Positions 52,401 through 60,762 of a DNA stretch of 64,000 nt are shown here, piece by piece (the first letter of the stretch is position 1; the number at the start of each line of letters is the position of its first letter). The notes under the pieces were generated by a model, which was not told where the DNA came from, ran no database searches, and saw only the letters and a list, made by a program, of their open reading frames with translations. The stretch lies in contig CALLKI010000054.1 of NCBI GenBank assembly GCA_938008415.1, forward strand, positions 62,001-126,000, written 5' to 3'. The position numbers were made by a program, and so were the translations under genes. Source of the stretch: an uncultured Luteimonas sp. (GTDB lineage Bacteria > Pseudomonadota > Gammaproteobacteria > Xanthomonadales > Xanthomonadaceae).

Positions 52401-53178
52401 CGAGTGGGGCGCGACCTCGGCGCCGAAACCGCAGCGCGGGGAGGACGACCTGCGCCACGTGCCCGCGCACGCCGGCACCGACGGCTTCGCCTTCCTGCCG
52501 CTCGACGACCTGCGCCTGTCGCGCTCGCTCGACGAGCTGATCGCGCGCCGCGTCGAGTTCCTGACCGACTACCAGGACGCGAAGTACGCCGGGCGCTACG
52601 CCGGCTTCGTCGCGCGCGTGCGCGAGGCCGAGCAGGCGAAGGTGCCGGGCTCCACCGACCTCACCGAGGCCGTGGCGCGCTGCTTCTTCAAGCTGATGGC
52701 GTACAAGGACGAGTACGAGGTCGCGCGCCTGTACACCAGCGGCGAGTTCCTGCGCCGCCTGGAGCAGCACTTCGAGGGCGACTACAGGCTGCACTTCCAC
52801 CTCGCGCCGCCGCTGCTGGCCCGCCGCAACGCGAAGGGCGAGCTGGTCAAGCGCGAGTACGGCCCCTGGATGTTCACCGCGTTCAGGCTGCTGGCGAAGC
52901 TGCGCCGCCTGCGCGGCACCGCGTTCGACATCTTCGGCTGGACCGGGGAACGCCGGACCGAGCGCCGCCTGATCGACGAGTACGAGCGCACCGTCGGCGG
53001 CCTGCTCGACGGCCTCGACGCCGGCAACATCGCGCTCGCCGTGGAGATCGCCAGCATCCCCGAGCAGATCCGCGGCTACGGCCACGTCAAGGAAGCGCAC
53101 CTGCGCAGGGCCAGGGCGCGCGAGGCGGAGCTGCTGGCCCGCTGGAACAACCCGCGGCAGGTCGTGCAGGCAGCCTGA
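49471..53178 (+). CDS. indolepyruvate ferredoxin oxidoreductase-family protein, single chain
   Basis: 1235-residue 2-oxoacid:ferredoxin oxidoreductase with all parts in one chain. N-terminal pyrimidine-binding region (YLSGVQALVRLPLMQ, GFISGYRGSPLGGFDLEL), thiamine-diphosphate region (HYCSGCPHNTSTVVPEG, NLGDGTYFHSGSLA, LYNDAVAMTGGQ), cysteine-rich Fe-S segment (CEGCGDCG, SNCNKDYSC, GFCPSF) and the gamma-type domain (VTGVGGTGVVTIGALLG). It oxidises aryl- or branched-chain 2-oxoacids to acyl-CoA, passing electrons to ferredoxin. Such fused forms are common in aerobic proteobacteria. The upstream 192 bases hold the shared control region with the EAL gene; no promoter is obvious. Confidence 0.93.
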   Translation: MTSTAELSSPSSASALLTNGVTDPDYTLEHRYTRTRGRVYLSGVQALVRLPLMQRLRDQAAGLNTAGFISGYRGSPLGGFDLELWRARKYLEQANVKFQPGLNEDLGATMVWGTQQTTLFPGAKVDGVYAMWYGKGPGVDRCGDVFKHGNAAGTSKHGGVLALAADDHACRSSTLPHGSEGEFVSAMMPILNPAGVQDILDLGLVGWAMSRYTGRWVGFKTIAETVESSASVEVDPFARQIVLPEDFELPPGGLNIRWPDPPLEQEMRLHRYAVKAAQAFARANRIDRVVIDTPDACFGIVTTGKSFLDVLQALEYLGLDADRCRELGIRVYKVGMTWPLEPLGIRAFARGLRDILVVEEKHAFIESQMKELFYNFDGDRPSIVGKYDEEGNWILPSTGELTPATIAGVIARRLMKFVPQGSRDTGHIREVLRWMEQKEGELALPRAQFPRVPHYCSGCPHNTSTVVPEGSRALGGIGCHYMVTWMDRNTDTFTQMGGEGVTWCGQAPFTETPHVFQNLGDGTYFHSGSLAIRQAVAAGVNITYKILYNDAVAMTGGQPVDGVLTVPQIAHQVRSEGVQTIVVVSDDIAKWSDRSLFPPGVGFHDRRELDEVQRRLREVKGVSVLIYDQVCATEKRRRRKRGKMPDPPRRVFINTLVCEGCGDCGKKSFCVSVLPKDTEFGRKREIDQSNCNKDYSCVEGFCPSFVTVHGGSLRKGSRVDPAQRLANLPPPRIETDLSRPWNILVTGVGGTGVVTIGALLGMAGHLEGRGATVLDQTGLAQKGGAVTTHVRIARTPGDIHAVRIAAGEADLVLGCDMVVVNDYWALSKIRAGRSHVVLNTWEAMPGSFTTHPDLQFPAADIIQAVRLALGGQDPMLVDATRLATALMGDAIATNLFMLGFAWQRGLVPLSLESLMRAIELNGAAVEMNRKAFAWGRLMAIDPEAVYEAAGIVRNAPTAAESAPGELPVLPPGEWESSEWGATSAPKPQRGEDDLRHVPAHAGTDGFAFLPLDDLRLSRSLDELIARRVEFLTDYQDAKYAGRYAGFVARVREAEQAKVPGSTDLTEAVARCFFKLMAYKDEYEVARLYTSGEFLRRLEQHFEGDYRLHFHLAPPLLARRNAKGELVKREYGPWMFTAFRLLAKLRRLRGTAFDIFGWTGERRTERRLIDEYERTVGGLLDGLDAGNIALAVEIASIPEQIRGYGHVKEAHLRRARAREAELLARWNNPRQVVQAA

Positions 53179-53179
53179 C

Positions 53180-53209
53180 GCCCGGCTCCCGCGCGTCCGG
53201 GAGCCCGGC
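53180..53209. terminator. hairpin between oxidoreductase and serine hydrolase genes
   Basis: 12-bp stem with one mismatch (GCCCGGCTCCCG at 53180-53191 against 53198-53209) and a 6-base loop, starting 2 bases past the oxidoreductase stop and 45 bases from the end of the converging gene. No U-tract. Confidence 0.5.
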
Positions 53210-53253
53210 AGGCATGGCGTCCACCGTGTTCCGGCGGTGGCCGCCTCCGGGCC

Positions 53254-54930
53254 TCAGTGCACGCGCCGGAACGGCATCTCCCGGCCTGCCTGGCGCAGGA
53301 TCACGCCGGTCGGCCTGCCCCCGGCGGGCGTGAACTCGAGGGTGGCGTCGACCACCTCGAGGAAGAACTCCGAGGGCGACTGCGCGTGGATCTCCAGCGC
53401 CGGCTGGCCGGCGAGCTGGACCTTGAGGATGCCACCATCGAGGAACACCCTGAGCACGGCGCCCTCGAAAGCGTATTCGCCGGTGACGCGCTCCAGCGCC
53501 TCGCGCGGCAGCGACACCTCCCGGCGTCCGGCGGGAAGCGCCTCGTCGCTGCGCGGCACCACCTCGCCCCCGCCTTCGTCCTCGGGGAAGAAGCGCATCG
53601 CGCGCACCGCGCCCGCGGCGTCGCGCTCGAACACGATCCGCGAATGGCCTTCCTCGAACAGGAAGGTGTCTTCCGCCACCGGGACCAGCGGGAACACGCG
53701 CCCGCCGGTGCGCTGCGAGGTCAGGCGCCCGTCGATCACGCGGATGATGCGGGTCGTGCCGGCGTCGATCCGGTACACGCCTTCGTACTGCGCCAGCGTT
53801 TCCGGGGCGACCTCGATCGGCGTCTTCTCCGGATACGGCCTGCCGATGGCCATGGCGGCGAGCACCCGCGCGATCCCTTCCGCGCCCGGCATGCCGTGCG
53901 GGCTGTCGGTGTTCTGCAGCACCGCCACGCCCGTGCGCGAACCAGGGACATGGAGCAGGTAGCTGTTGAACCCGTTGATGCCGCCGCCATGCTGCAGCTG
54001 CGGCTCGCCACGCAGGGTGCCGGTGAAGATGCCGTAGCCGTAGCGGTTGTCCACGGCCTTGCCCACCGGCGTGACCATCGCCCGGTAGCTCGCCTCGCGC
54101 AGCACCCGGCCCTCGTGCAGCGCGCGGTTCCACTTCAGCAGGTCGTCGACGGTCGAGACCAGCGCGCCCGCCGCATGCGGCTGGGTCATGCTCAGGTAGG
54201 GCGCCCGCGCCCAGCGTTCGCCGTTGCGGGTGTAGCCGTCGACATGGCCGGGGATCACCGCCTCGTCCGCGTTGCCGTAGCCGGTGCGCGTCATCCCGAG
54301 CGGCCTGAAGAACACCTCGTCGAGATGGACGTGCCACGGCTTGCCGGTAGCCGCCTCGATCACCGCCCCGAGGAGCACGTAGCCGGAATTGTTGTAGTGC
54401 CAGCCCTCGCCCGGCGCGAAGTCCGGCTTCTCGTCCCTGAAGCTGTCGATCAGCTCCTGCGTCGTGACGTCGCGCATGATGCCGCCGCCCGCCATCACCG
54501 CCTCGATCTCGGTATAGCTGCGGATGCCGGAGGTGTGGTTGAGCAGCATCTCCAACGTCACCGCCTCGCCGCCCGGGTAACCGGGTACGAACTTCGACAG
54601 CGGGTCGGACAGCGCGAGCCTGCCGTCCTCGGCCAGCTTCAGCACCGCCGCCGCGGTGAACTGCTTGGTCACCGAACCGATGCGGAACACGTGGTCGGGC
54701 GACACCGGTACGCCAAGCTCGAGGTTCGCCATGCCGCAGGCGCCGCGGTACAGCACCTCGTCGCCACGCATGAGCAGCACCGCCATGCCCGGGCCCTGCG
54801 GATCGCATTCGTCGGCAAGCACGCGGCCGGCGAACGCCGCCACTTCGGGTTGCGGAGGAAGCCCGGCATGCGCGGCACCCGTGGATGCGAGCAGCGCGAC
54901 GGGCAACAGGGTCCTGGCAAGAAGGTTCAT
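53254..54930 (-). CDS. serine hydrolase, beta-lactamase class C/PBP-like
   Basis: 558 residues, signal peptide about 1-22 (GAAHA end). The penicillin-recognising domain (25-370) has SVTK as the SxxK nucleophile motif, YNNSGY as YxN and HGGGING as the third motif. A C-terminal beta domain of about 180 residues (YEGVYRIDAGTTRIIRVI and a repeat-like VTGEYAFEGAVLRVF) follows, as in D-aminopeptidase/esterase relatives. It may act on D-amino-acid peptides or esters rather than hydrolyse drugs. ATG 54930 gives a proper signal peptide. Confidence 0.9.
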   Translation of the reverse strand: MNLLARTLLPVALLASTGAAHAGLPPQPEVAAFAGRVLADECDPQGPGMAVLLMRGDEVLYRGACGMANLELGVPVSPDHVFRIGSVTKQFTAAAVLKLAEDGRLALSDPLSKFVPGYPGGEAVTLEMLLNHTSGIRSYTEIEAVMAGGGIMRDVTTQELIDSFRDEKPDFAPGEGWHYNNSGYVLLGAVIEAATGKPWHVHLDEVFFRPLGMTRTGYGNADEAVIPGHVDGYTRNGERWARAPYLSMTQPHAAGALVSTVDDLLKWNRALHEGRVLREASYRAMVTPVGKAVDNRYGYGIFTGTLRGEPQLQHGGGINGFNSYLLHVPGSRTGVAVLQNTDSPHGMPGAEGIARVLAAMAIGRPYPEKTPIEVAPETLAQYEGVYRIDAGTTRIIRVIDGRLTSQRTGGRVFPLVPVAEDTFLFEEGHSRIVFERDAAGAVRAMRFFPEDEGGGEVVPRSDEALPAGRREVSLPREALERVTGEYAFEGAVLRVFLDGGILKVQLAGQPALEIHAQSPSEFFLEVVDATLEFTPAGGRPTGVILRQAGREMPFRRVH

Positions 54931-55117
54931 GGTGTTCCCCGGAAACGGTTGGCAGGGCATTGTCCGCCCGCACCGGACCCGGCACACCCCGCTTCGGTCA
55001 TGCGTTTTTCGTGCAACCGCGCGCCTTCACGCCGTATCGTGCGGCGCGGCCGTGGCGATGGCGCGTTCACGCCCGCGGCGCTAGAGTGCGCCCGTGGATG
55101 CCATGGAGGAAACGCGC

Positions 55118-55474
55118 ATGTCCCGCCAACCGGTGATCCTGTCCGCGCTCGCCGCCACGCTGATGCTTTCGGCCTGCGCCCGCCCGCCCGCGAACGGCCC
55201 GGGCGCCACCGCGCCCGAGGCCCCCGGACCCGCCGCGCAGGCACCCGCGCCCGGAGCGCCCGCCGAAGCCATGCCGTGCAATGCCGGGGCGGTGCAGTCG
55301 CTGGTCGGCCGGGAAGCCACCGCGGACGTGCTCGAACAGGCGCGGATCGACAGCGGCGCGGCGATGGTGCGCGCGCTGCGCCCCGGCGAGGCGGCGACGA
55401 TGGACTTCCGCCCCGACCGCCTCGACGTCTCGCTCGACGAGGCCGGCATCATCCGGTCCCTGCGCTGCGGTTGA
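55118..55474 (+). CDS. peptidase-inhibitor I78 family lipoprotein
   Basis: 118 residues. Lipobox LMLSAC (Cys20), Pro/Ala-rich linker to about residue 50, then the I78 inhibitor fold: SLVGREATADVLEQARIDSG, VRALRPGEAATMDFRPDRL and the closing DEAGIIRSLRCG with a disulfide Cys pair. I78 members inhibit serine proteases such as elastase-like enzymes; here it may protect the cell from its own secreted proteases. GGAGG 8 bases upstream fixes the start at 55118 over ATGs at 55094 and 55103. Confidence 0.92.
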   Translation: MSRQPVILSALAATLMLSACARPPANGPGATAPEAPGPAAQAPAPGAPAEAMPCNAGAVQSLVGREATADVLEQARIDSGAAMVRALRPGEAATMDFRPDRLDVSLDEAGIIRSLRCG

Positions 55475-55501
55475 CCGGCGGCCGGCGCGCCGGAATGCGC
55501 C

Positions 55502-56764
55502 TCAGGCGCTTCCGGCCGCCGGGGCGGCAGCCCCCTGCGCGGGGCGTGGCGCATACCGCCACGCGATCGCCACCGCGGCCGCCAGCAGCAGGGCCGCCAG
55601 CAGCCATGGCGCGCCCGGGAACACGAACGGCGCGTCCTCGCCGATGAACATCCCGAACACGCCGGCGAAGGTGACCGGCGCGACGATGCCCGCGACCGAC
55701 ACCAGGCTCATCAGCGCGCCCTGGATGCGGCCCTGCGCGTCGGCATCCACCCGGCGCGTGACCAGCGCCTGGCTGGCCGGCGTGGCCACCGCCCACAGCG
55801 CGCTGACCGGCAGGCCGAGCAGGAACACGCCACCGCTGCCGGCGAAGCCATAGATCACGAAGCCGAGCATGCCGCAGGCCAGGCCGAAGATCAGCGCCCG
55901 GCGCTCGCCCATCGCCCGCACCAGCCTGCCGACGACCATGCCGTTGACGACGATCGCGCTCACGCCGACGAGGAACAACACCCAGCCCACCTCGCGCATG
56001 CCCCAGCCGAAGCGCACGTCGGCGAACAGCACGAACACGCTGGGATAGACGTAGTGCGCGAGGTTGGCGATGAACACCACCACCGCCAGGCCGATGATCT
56101 CCGGATAGCGGCGCAGCAGCAGCAGCGCCGCGAACGGGTTCACCGTGGTCCAGTCGAACCGCTTCGCGCGCCGCTCCGGCGGCAACGATTCCGGCAGCAC
56201 GAACAGGCCGTAGCAGAAATTCAGCAGCGCCAGCCCGGCCGCGAACCAGAACGGCAGGCGCAGGTCGAACTCGCCCAGCCAGCCGCCGAGCACCGGGCCG
56301 ATGGTGAAGCCCGCCCCGAACGCCGCGCCGATCATGCCGTAGCCCTTCGCGCGCCGCTCCGGCTCCACGACGTCGGCGATGTAGGCGTTGGCGGTGGTGA
56401 AGCTGGCCGCGAACACGCCCGAGAACACCCGTGCCACCAGCAGCCACCACAGCGTCGGCGCCAGCGCCAGGATCACGAAGTCCATGCCCAGTCCGAGGCA
56501 GGACAGCAGGATCACCGGCCGCCGGCCATGGCGGTCCGACAGCGCCCCCAGGATCGGCGAGCACACGAACTGGCACGCGGCGAACACGGTGCCGAAGATG
56601 CCGATCCAGTACGCCGCGCGCGCGGTGCTGCCGGTCAGCTGCTCGACCAGGTGCGGCAGCACGGGCAGGATCAGCCCGAACGCCAGCACGTCGATCAGGA
56701 CGACGAAGAAGATGAAGGCCAGCGCGGCCTTGCGCGGCGCGCGCGCGGGGGATGTCGCGGTCAT
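55502..56764 (-). CDS. MFS exporter, TCR/Tet type
   Basis: 420-residue, 12-helix drug/H+ antiporter of the Tet-type MFS group. Motif A GALSDRHGRRPVIL follows helix 2, FGLILPVLPHLVEQ and GAAFGAGFTIGPVLGGWLG are typical of the TetA(B/C)-like and related sugar-efflux transporters. Substrate unknown; homology to TetA does not by itself mean tetracycline resistance. ATG 56764 leaves a short cytoplasmic N-terminus. Converges with the I78 gene. Confidence 0.9.
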   Translation of the reverse strand: MTATSPARAPRKAALAFIFFVVLIDVLAFGLILPVLPHLVEQLTGSTARAAYWIGIFGTVFAACQFVCSPILGALSDRHGRRPVILLSCLGLGMDFVILALAPTLWWLLVARVFSGVFAASFTTANAYIADVVEPERRAKGYGMIGAAFGAGFTIGPVLGGWLGEFDLRLPFWFAAGLALLNFCYGLFVLPESLPPERRAKRFDWTTVNPFAALLLLRRYPEIIGLAVVVFIANLAHYVYPSVFVLFADVRFGWGMREVGWVLFLVGVSAIVVNGMVVGRLVRAMGERRALIFGLACGMLGFVIYGFAGSGGVFLLGLPVSALWAVATPASQALVTRRVDADAQGRIQGALMSLVSVAGIVAPVTFAGVFGMFIGEDAPFVFPGAPWLLAALLLAAAVAIAWRYAPRPAQGAAAPAAGSA

Positions 56765-56874
56765 GGGAACGGCGGGAACATCGGCACGAAGCCGCCGATT
56801 ATGCGCCAACCCGGTCGTGGCGGGCGTGCACGGGCTGCCGCCCGGATGTGCCGTTCACCGCCAGTGACGCGGAA

Positions 56875-56903
56875 CGGCCGGGATGCCCCGCGCATCCCGG
56901 CCG
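56875..56903. terminator. GC-rich hairpin after the autotransporter gene
   Basis: Perfect 12-bp inverted repeat (CGGCCGGGATGC at 56875-56886, complement at 56892-56903) with a 5-base loop, 13 bases past the autotransporter stop. Read on the minus strand only TT follows the stem, so termination by this alone would be weak. Confidence 0.5.
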
Positions 56904-56916
56904 CCGCGCCTCCCCC

Positions 56917-58317
56917 TTAGAGATCGAAGCCGAAGCCGATGCCGGCCGAGCGCTCGCTGCCGCTGAACGCGCCGCCGATCGAGAACGAGCCACGCTGGCC
57001 GATCTGCCGGCCGTAGCCGACCGAAAGCGCCGCCTCGCCGCCCTGCCAGCCGGCGCCGACCGCGATGCGGCCGCGCGGGCTGCGCGAGCCCGCGGCGTTG
57101 ATCGCCATGTTGAGCATCGCACTGGCCATCGCGCCCTGGCGGTCGATGCGGCGGTTCTGGTGGTCCAGGCGGCGATCGATGCCTTCGAAGCGGTCGTCGA
57201 AGGCGTCGAGGCGGGCATTGAGCGAGGCCGGGTCGAACCCGGTGAACGCGGCGATCCGCGCGTCGGTGTAGGCATTGGCCGCCGACAGCGTGGCCGCGTC
57301 GCCCGCATCCGCGTAGGCCTCGGCCTGGGCGAGGGTGGTGGCGTCGGCGTCGGCCATGTCGGCGCGGATCGCGGCCTCGCGGTTGTCGGTATAGGCATTG
57401 GCCGCGGTCCCGCCGGTGGCGACCGCGGTGTCGGTGTAGGCGTTGGCCGTGGCCAGCATCTCCTGCAACTGCTGCAGGTTGACCGCGTCGGTGGCCGCGG
57501 TGCCGGCGGCGACGTTGGTGATCCGGCGGGTGCTGCCGGCGCTGCCGACCGAGACGGTGTTCGCCTGGTCGGCGACCGAGCCCGCGCCGATCGCCACCGC
57601 ACCGGCGGCGGTGGCCTTCGCGCCCTGGCCGATCGCGACCGCCTGCGACACACTGGCCTGCGCCGCCTGGCCAAGCGCGATCGTGCCGTTCGCCAGGGCC
57701 CGCGACCCGCCGCCGAGGGCGACGCCCCAGCCGCCGGTCGCGACCGCGTCATAACCGACGGCAACGTCCATCGTCTGCCGGGCCTGGGCGTTGTAACCGG
57801 ACGCCAGCGCCGACGTGCCCTGCGCCTGGGCCTCGCGCCCGATGGCGACCGCGTTCAGGCCCTCGGCGGTGGCCGTGTCGCCGAACGCCAGGCTGTAGTC
57901 GCCCTTGGACTGCGCGTATGCGCCAAGCGCCACGCTGAAGTCGCCCTCGGCGAGATTGATCGCGCCGATCGCGATGGATCCCTGTCCCGTCGCGGTGTTG
58001 GCCTCGCCCAGCGCCAGGGCCCGGTTCGTCGCGGTGTTCTGGAAGCCGAACGCATAGCCGGCCGTGCCGTAGATGCGGTTGGAGCTGCCGAACGCTGCGC
58101 TCATGCCGGTCGCGCTGGCGATGTTGCCGCGGCCGAACGCAAAGGCGTTGAACATACAGGTGGTGTTGTCGATTCCATATTCGATGCCCTGGTCGGTGGG
58201 CTCGGCCGGGAGAGGGTTGCCATCCTCATCCAGGCAGGGCTGGTCGACGGCCCAGGCGTTCCCCGCGAAGGCCGCGGACAGGACCAGGAACAGGATGTTT
58301 CGATGCAGACTGCGCAT
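56917..58317 (-). CDS. trimeric autotransporter adhesin, YadA type, compact
   Basis: 466 residues, short for the family. Signal peptide 1-23 (GNAWA end). Residues about 40-260 are YadA-like head repeats of about 14 residues with the GxxAxAxG pattern (SIAIGAINLAEGDFSVALGA). A short neck (VNLQQLQEML) and coiled-coil stalk with NAYTD repeats follow, and residues about 390-466 form the membrane anchor (NMAINAAGSRSPRGRIAVG ... GFGFDL) that trimerises in the outer membrane. Cys in the mature N-terminus (QPCLDEDG, NTTCMFN) could form a disulfide. Likely adhesin or biofilm factor. Confidence 0.92.
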   Translation of the reverse strand: MRSLHRNILFLVLSAAFAGNAWAVDQPCLDEDGNPLPAEPTDQGIEYGIDNTTCMFNAFAFGRGNIASATGMSAAFGSSNRIYGTAGYAFGFQNTATNRALALGEANTATGQGSIAIGAINLAEGDFSVALGAYAQSKGDYSLAFGDTATAEGLNAVAIGREAQAQGTSALASGYNAQARQTMDVAVGYDAVATGGWGVALGGGSRALANGTIALGQAAQASVSQAVAIGQGAKATAAGAVAIGAGSVADQANTVSVGSAGSTRRITNVAAGTAATDAVNLQQLQEMLATANAYTDTAVATGGTAANAYTDNREAAIRADMADADATTLAQAEAYADAGDAATLSAANAYTDARIAAFTGFDPASLNARLDAFDDRFEGIDRRLDHQNRRIDRQGAMASAMLNMAINAAGSRSPRGRIAVGAGWQGGEAALSVGYGRQIGQRGSFSIGGAFSGSERSAGIGFGFDL

Positions 58318-58425
58318 GGCGATTGCTCCAGTTGGCGGGCCGCGGCGCGACCCTCTCGCCGGCACATCCGCAAAACCCGGGCAGCAACTGCCACCCCCGG
58401 TCCCGGGGGCGGGGGACAGGACGGA

Positions 58426-59658
58426 TCAGGGGGTTCCGGTGGCGCGCAGCGCCTCGAGGATCCGGCGCCCGGCGCGGCCGTCCGCCGGCGTGATCCCGAG
58501 CCGCTGCTGCTCGTCGCGGATCGCGCGGCGGGTGGCATTGCCGACCACGCCGTCGGCCGTCCCGATGTCGTGGCCGCGGGCGAGCAGCCGTTGCTGCAGT
58601 TCGCGGCGCTCGGCGCGCGACAGGCCCGGGTCGTCGGTCGGCCAGGGCGTGGCCAGCCCGCCGCCGCCGCGCAGCCGGTCGGCCAGGGTGGCGATTGCCA
58701 GCGCGTAGCTTTCGGCGGCGTTGTAGGAATAGATCGCGTCGTAGTTGCGGAACACGAGGAAGGCCGGGCCCCGCGGGCCCGCGGGCAGCAGGAGCGCGGC
58801 CGGCGTGTCCGTGGCCTGCAGCGCCGCGCCGTCCACCCGGGTCAGGCCGCGCGCGGCCCAGTCCGCCAGCGGCCGTCGCTTCGTGCGCCCGGCAAGGCCG
58901 GCGTCGAACCCCGGCGGCAGCCTCACTTCCCAGCCCCACGGCCGGCCGGGCTGCCAGCCGCCGCGCCGCAGGTAGTTCGCGGTCGAGGCCAGCGCGTCGG
59001 GGATGCTGCCCACCAGGTCGCGACGTCCGTCGCCGTCGAAGTCCACCGCGATGCGCACGTAGGTGCTGGGCATGAACTGGGTGTGCCCGAATGCGCCGGC
59101 CCAGGAGCCGGTGAGCCCCGGGTCGGACAGGTCCCCGTCGTGCAGCAGCCTGAGCAGGGCGAGGAACTCGCCGCGGAAGAACTCCTGGCGGCGGCCGAAG
59201 CACGACAGCGTGGACAGCGACTGCAGCAGTGGGCGTTTGCCGGTGATGCGGCCGTAGTCGCTTTCCACGCCCCAGACCGCGACCACGGTGGCCGGGTCCA
59301 CGCCATATTCCGCCTCCACCCGCGCCAGCAGGTCGCGGTGCGCCTCCAGCATCGCCAGGCCATCGGCCACGCGCTCCTCGTCCACCAGCCCGGCGAGGTA
59401 GTCCCAGACCGGCGTGGTGAACTCGGGCTGCGCGTCGAGCAGCGCGAGCACGCTGCGGTCCTCGGCCACCCCCGCCATCAGCCGCTCGAAGCCGGCGGCC
59501 GGCACGCCGCGCGCGGCCGCCTGCGCCTTCAGCCGCGCCATGCACGCCGTGTACTGCGGGTCCGCCACGGACGGCTCCCGCGCCGTCGCCGCCATGGCCA
59601 GGGCCAGGCCGGCGGCCAGCAGCAGGCGCGGGGAACGGGGGCGGGCGGCGGGCTTCAT
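58426..59658 (-). CDS. lytic murein transglycosylase, MltB-like with peptidoglycan-binding domain
   Basis: 410 residues, signal peptide about 1-26 without a lipobox, so soluble periplasmic. The SLT_2 (MltB family) domain covers about 35-330: catalytic Glu132 in GVESDYG, FGRRQEFFRGEFLALL, GAFGHTQFMPSTY and FDGDGRRDL. Residues about 345-405 are a PG_binding_1 domain (LARGHDIGTADGVVGNATRRA). It cleaves glycan strands to 1,6-anhydro-muropeptides, the substrates of AmpG, which is also encoded in this window. Confidence 0.93.
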   Translation of the reverse strand: MKPAARPRSPRLLLAAGLALAMAATAREPSVADPQYTACMARLKAQAAARGVPAAGFERLMAGVAEDRSVLALLDAQPEFTTPVWDYLAGLVDEERVADGLAMLEAHRDLLARVEAEYGVDPATVVAVWGVESDYGRITGKRPLLQSLSTLSCFGRRQEFFRGEFLALLRLLHDGDLSDPGLTGSWAGAFGHTQFMPSTYVRIAVDFDGDGRRDLVGSIPDALASTANYLRRGGWQPGRPWGWEVRLPPGFDAGLAGRTKRRPLADWAARGLTRVDGAALQATDTPAALLLPAGPRGPAFLVFRNYDAIYSYNAAESYALAIATLADRLRGGGGLATPWPTDDPGLSRAERRELQQRLLARGHDIGTADGVVGNATRRAIRDEQQRLGITPADGRAGRRILEALRATGTP

Positions 59659-59707
59659 GCCGGCAGCATAGCGGCACGGCACGCCGCCGTGGGCGGGGCC
59701 GGCCGGC

Positions 59708-60097
59708 TCAGCCGCCGAGCGCGTCCAGGTAGTACCAGCGGCCGTCCTCGCGCACGAAGCGGCTGTGCTCGCGCATCCGCACGACGCTGCCACCGCCGAT
59801 GCGGTAGCGCGCCACGAACTCCACCACGGCGGCGTCCGGGCCGGTGACCACGTGCCGCTTCACCTCCAGCTTCAGCCACACCGGCCGCCGCGCGCGCGGG
59901 CCGTCGAACGACAGTTCCGCCGGGCGGGTCGAGGGATGCCAGCTGGCGAGCAGGTAGTCCGCGTCCTCGCGCACGTACGCGCTGTAGCGCGAGCGCATCA
60001 GCGCCTCGGCGTCGGGCGCCTGCGCGCCCGCGTGCAGCGGGCCGCAGCAGCCGGCGTAGGCACGCCCGGAACCGCAGGGGCAGGGCTGCGCGCTCAC
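59708..60097 (-). CDS. ychJ: YchJ-family SEC-C/NTF2-like protein
   Basis: 129 residues. The N-terminal SEC-C zinc motif [14 protein letters not shown] is followed by an NTF2-like domain ([45 protein letters not shown]). Function unknown in E. coli YchJ. The second SEC-C motif of the longer form is absent. The start is a GTG overlapping the folE stop as GTGA, so it is coupled to folE. Confidence 0.9.
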   Translation of the reverse strand: MSAQPCPCGSGRAYAGCCGPLHAGAQAPDAEALMRSRYSAYVREDADYLLASWHPSTRPAELSFDGPRARRPVWLKLEVKRHVVTGPDAAVVEFVARYRIGGGSVVRMREHSRFVREDGRWYYLDALGG

Positions 60098-60702
60098 CGC
60101 CGGCTGTGGTGGCCGGTCTCGATCAGGCGCAGGAACTCGGAGCGGGTCCGCGCGTCGTCGCGGAAGGTGCCGAGCATGGTCGAGGTGATCATGCTCACCC
60201 CGCGCTTGTGCACGCCGCGCGTGGTCATGCACCCGTGGCTGGCGTCCACCACCACGCCCACGCCGAGCGGCGAGAGCACGCGCTGGATGCAGGCGGCGAT
60301 CTGCGCGGTCATCTTCTCCTGCACCTGGAAGCGCCGCGCATAGGCATCCACCACGCGCGCCAGCTTGCTGATGCCCACCACGCGACCGTTGGGCAGGTAG
60401 CCCACGTGCACGCGCCCGATGATCGGCGCCATGTGGTGCTCACAGTGGCTCTCGAACCCGATGTCGCGCAGCACGATCATCTCGTCGTAGCCGGCGACCT
60501 CCTCGAACGTGCGCGCGAGGTAGTCGTCCGGGTCGAGCCCGTAGCCGCTGAACCACTCGGTGTAGGCGTCCACCACGCGCCTGGGCGTGTCGAGCAGCCC
60601 CTCGCGCGCCGGATCGTCGCCCGCCCAGCGCAGCAGCGTGCGCACGGCTTCCTCCGCCTGCGCGCGCGTCACGCCGTTGCGGATGTCCCTGTTGTCGTCC
60701 AC
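60094..60702 (-). CDS. folE: GTP cyclohydrolase I
   Basis: Converts GTP to dihydroneopterin triphosphate, the first step of folate synthesis. 202 residues. Zinc ligands Cys87, His90 and Cys158 in SHCEHHMAP and [24 protein letters not shown] and [12 protein letters not shown] are family blocks. Normal length for the type IA enzyme. Followed by ychJ with overlapping codons; 60 bases separate it from the efflux operon. Confidence 0.96.
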   Translation of the reverse strand: MDDNRDIRNGVTRAQAEEAVRTLLRWAGDDPAREGLLDTPRRVVDAYTEWFSGYGLDPDDYLARTFEEVAGYDEMIVLRDIGFESHCEHHMAPIIGRVHVGYLPNGRVVGISKLARVVDAYARRFQVQEKMTAQIAACIQRVLSPLGVGVVVDASHGCMTTRGVHKRGVSMITSTMLGTFRDDARTRSEFLRLIETGHHSRR

Positions 60703-60762
60703 TCGCGCGCCCTCCGCTGCCTGGGCCGCGTATGGTACCGCGGCCGCGCGGCGCCGGGATGT

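Noticed and set aside
49381..53100. A 1239-codon open frame on the minus strand opposite the oxidoreductase gene
   Set aside because: It is a mirror of the GC-rich plus-strand coding frame; the plus strand encodes a complete, recognisable enzyme with conserved motifs, and the minus-strand translation matches nothing and is of low complexity.
53254..54930. Class C beta-lactamase
   Set aside because: The length, the extra C-terminal beta domain and the motif context fit serine hydrolases/D-aminopeptidase relatives better than an AmpC enzyme.
55502..56764. Tetracycline-resistance gene
   Set aside because: Only the general Tet-type MFS group can be supported; the substrate is unknown.
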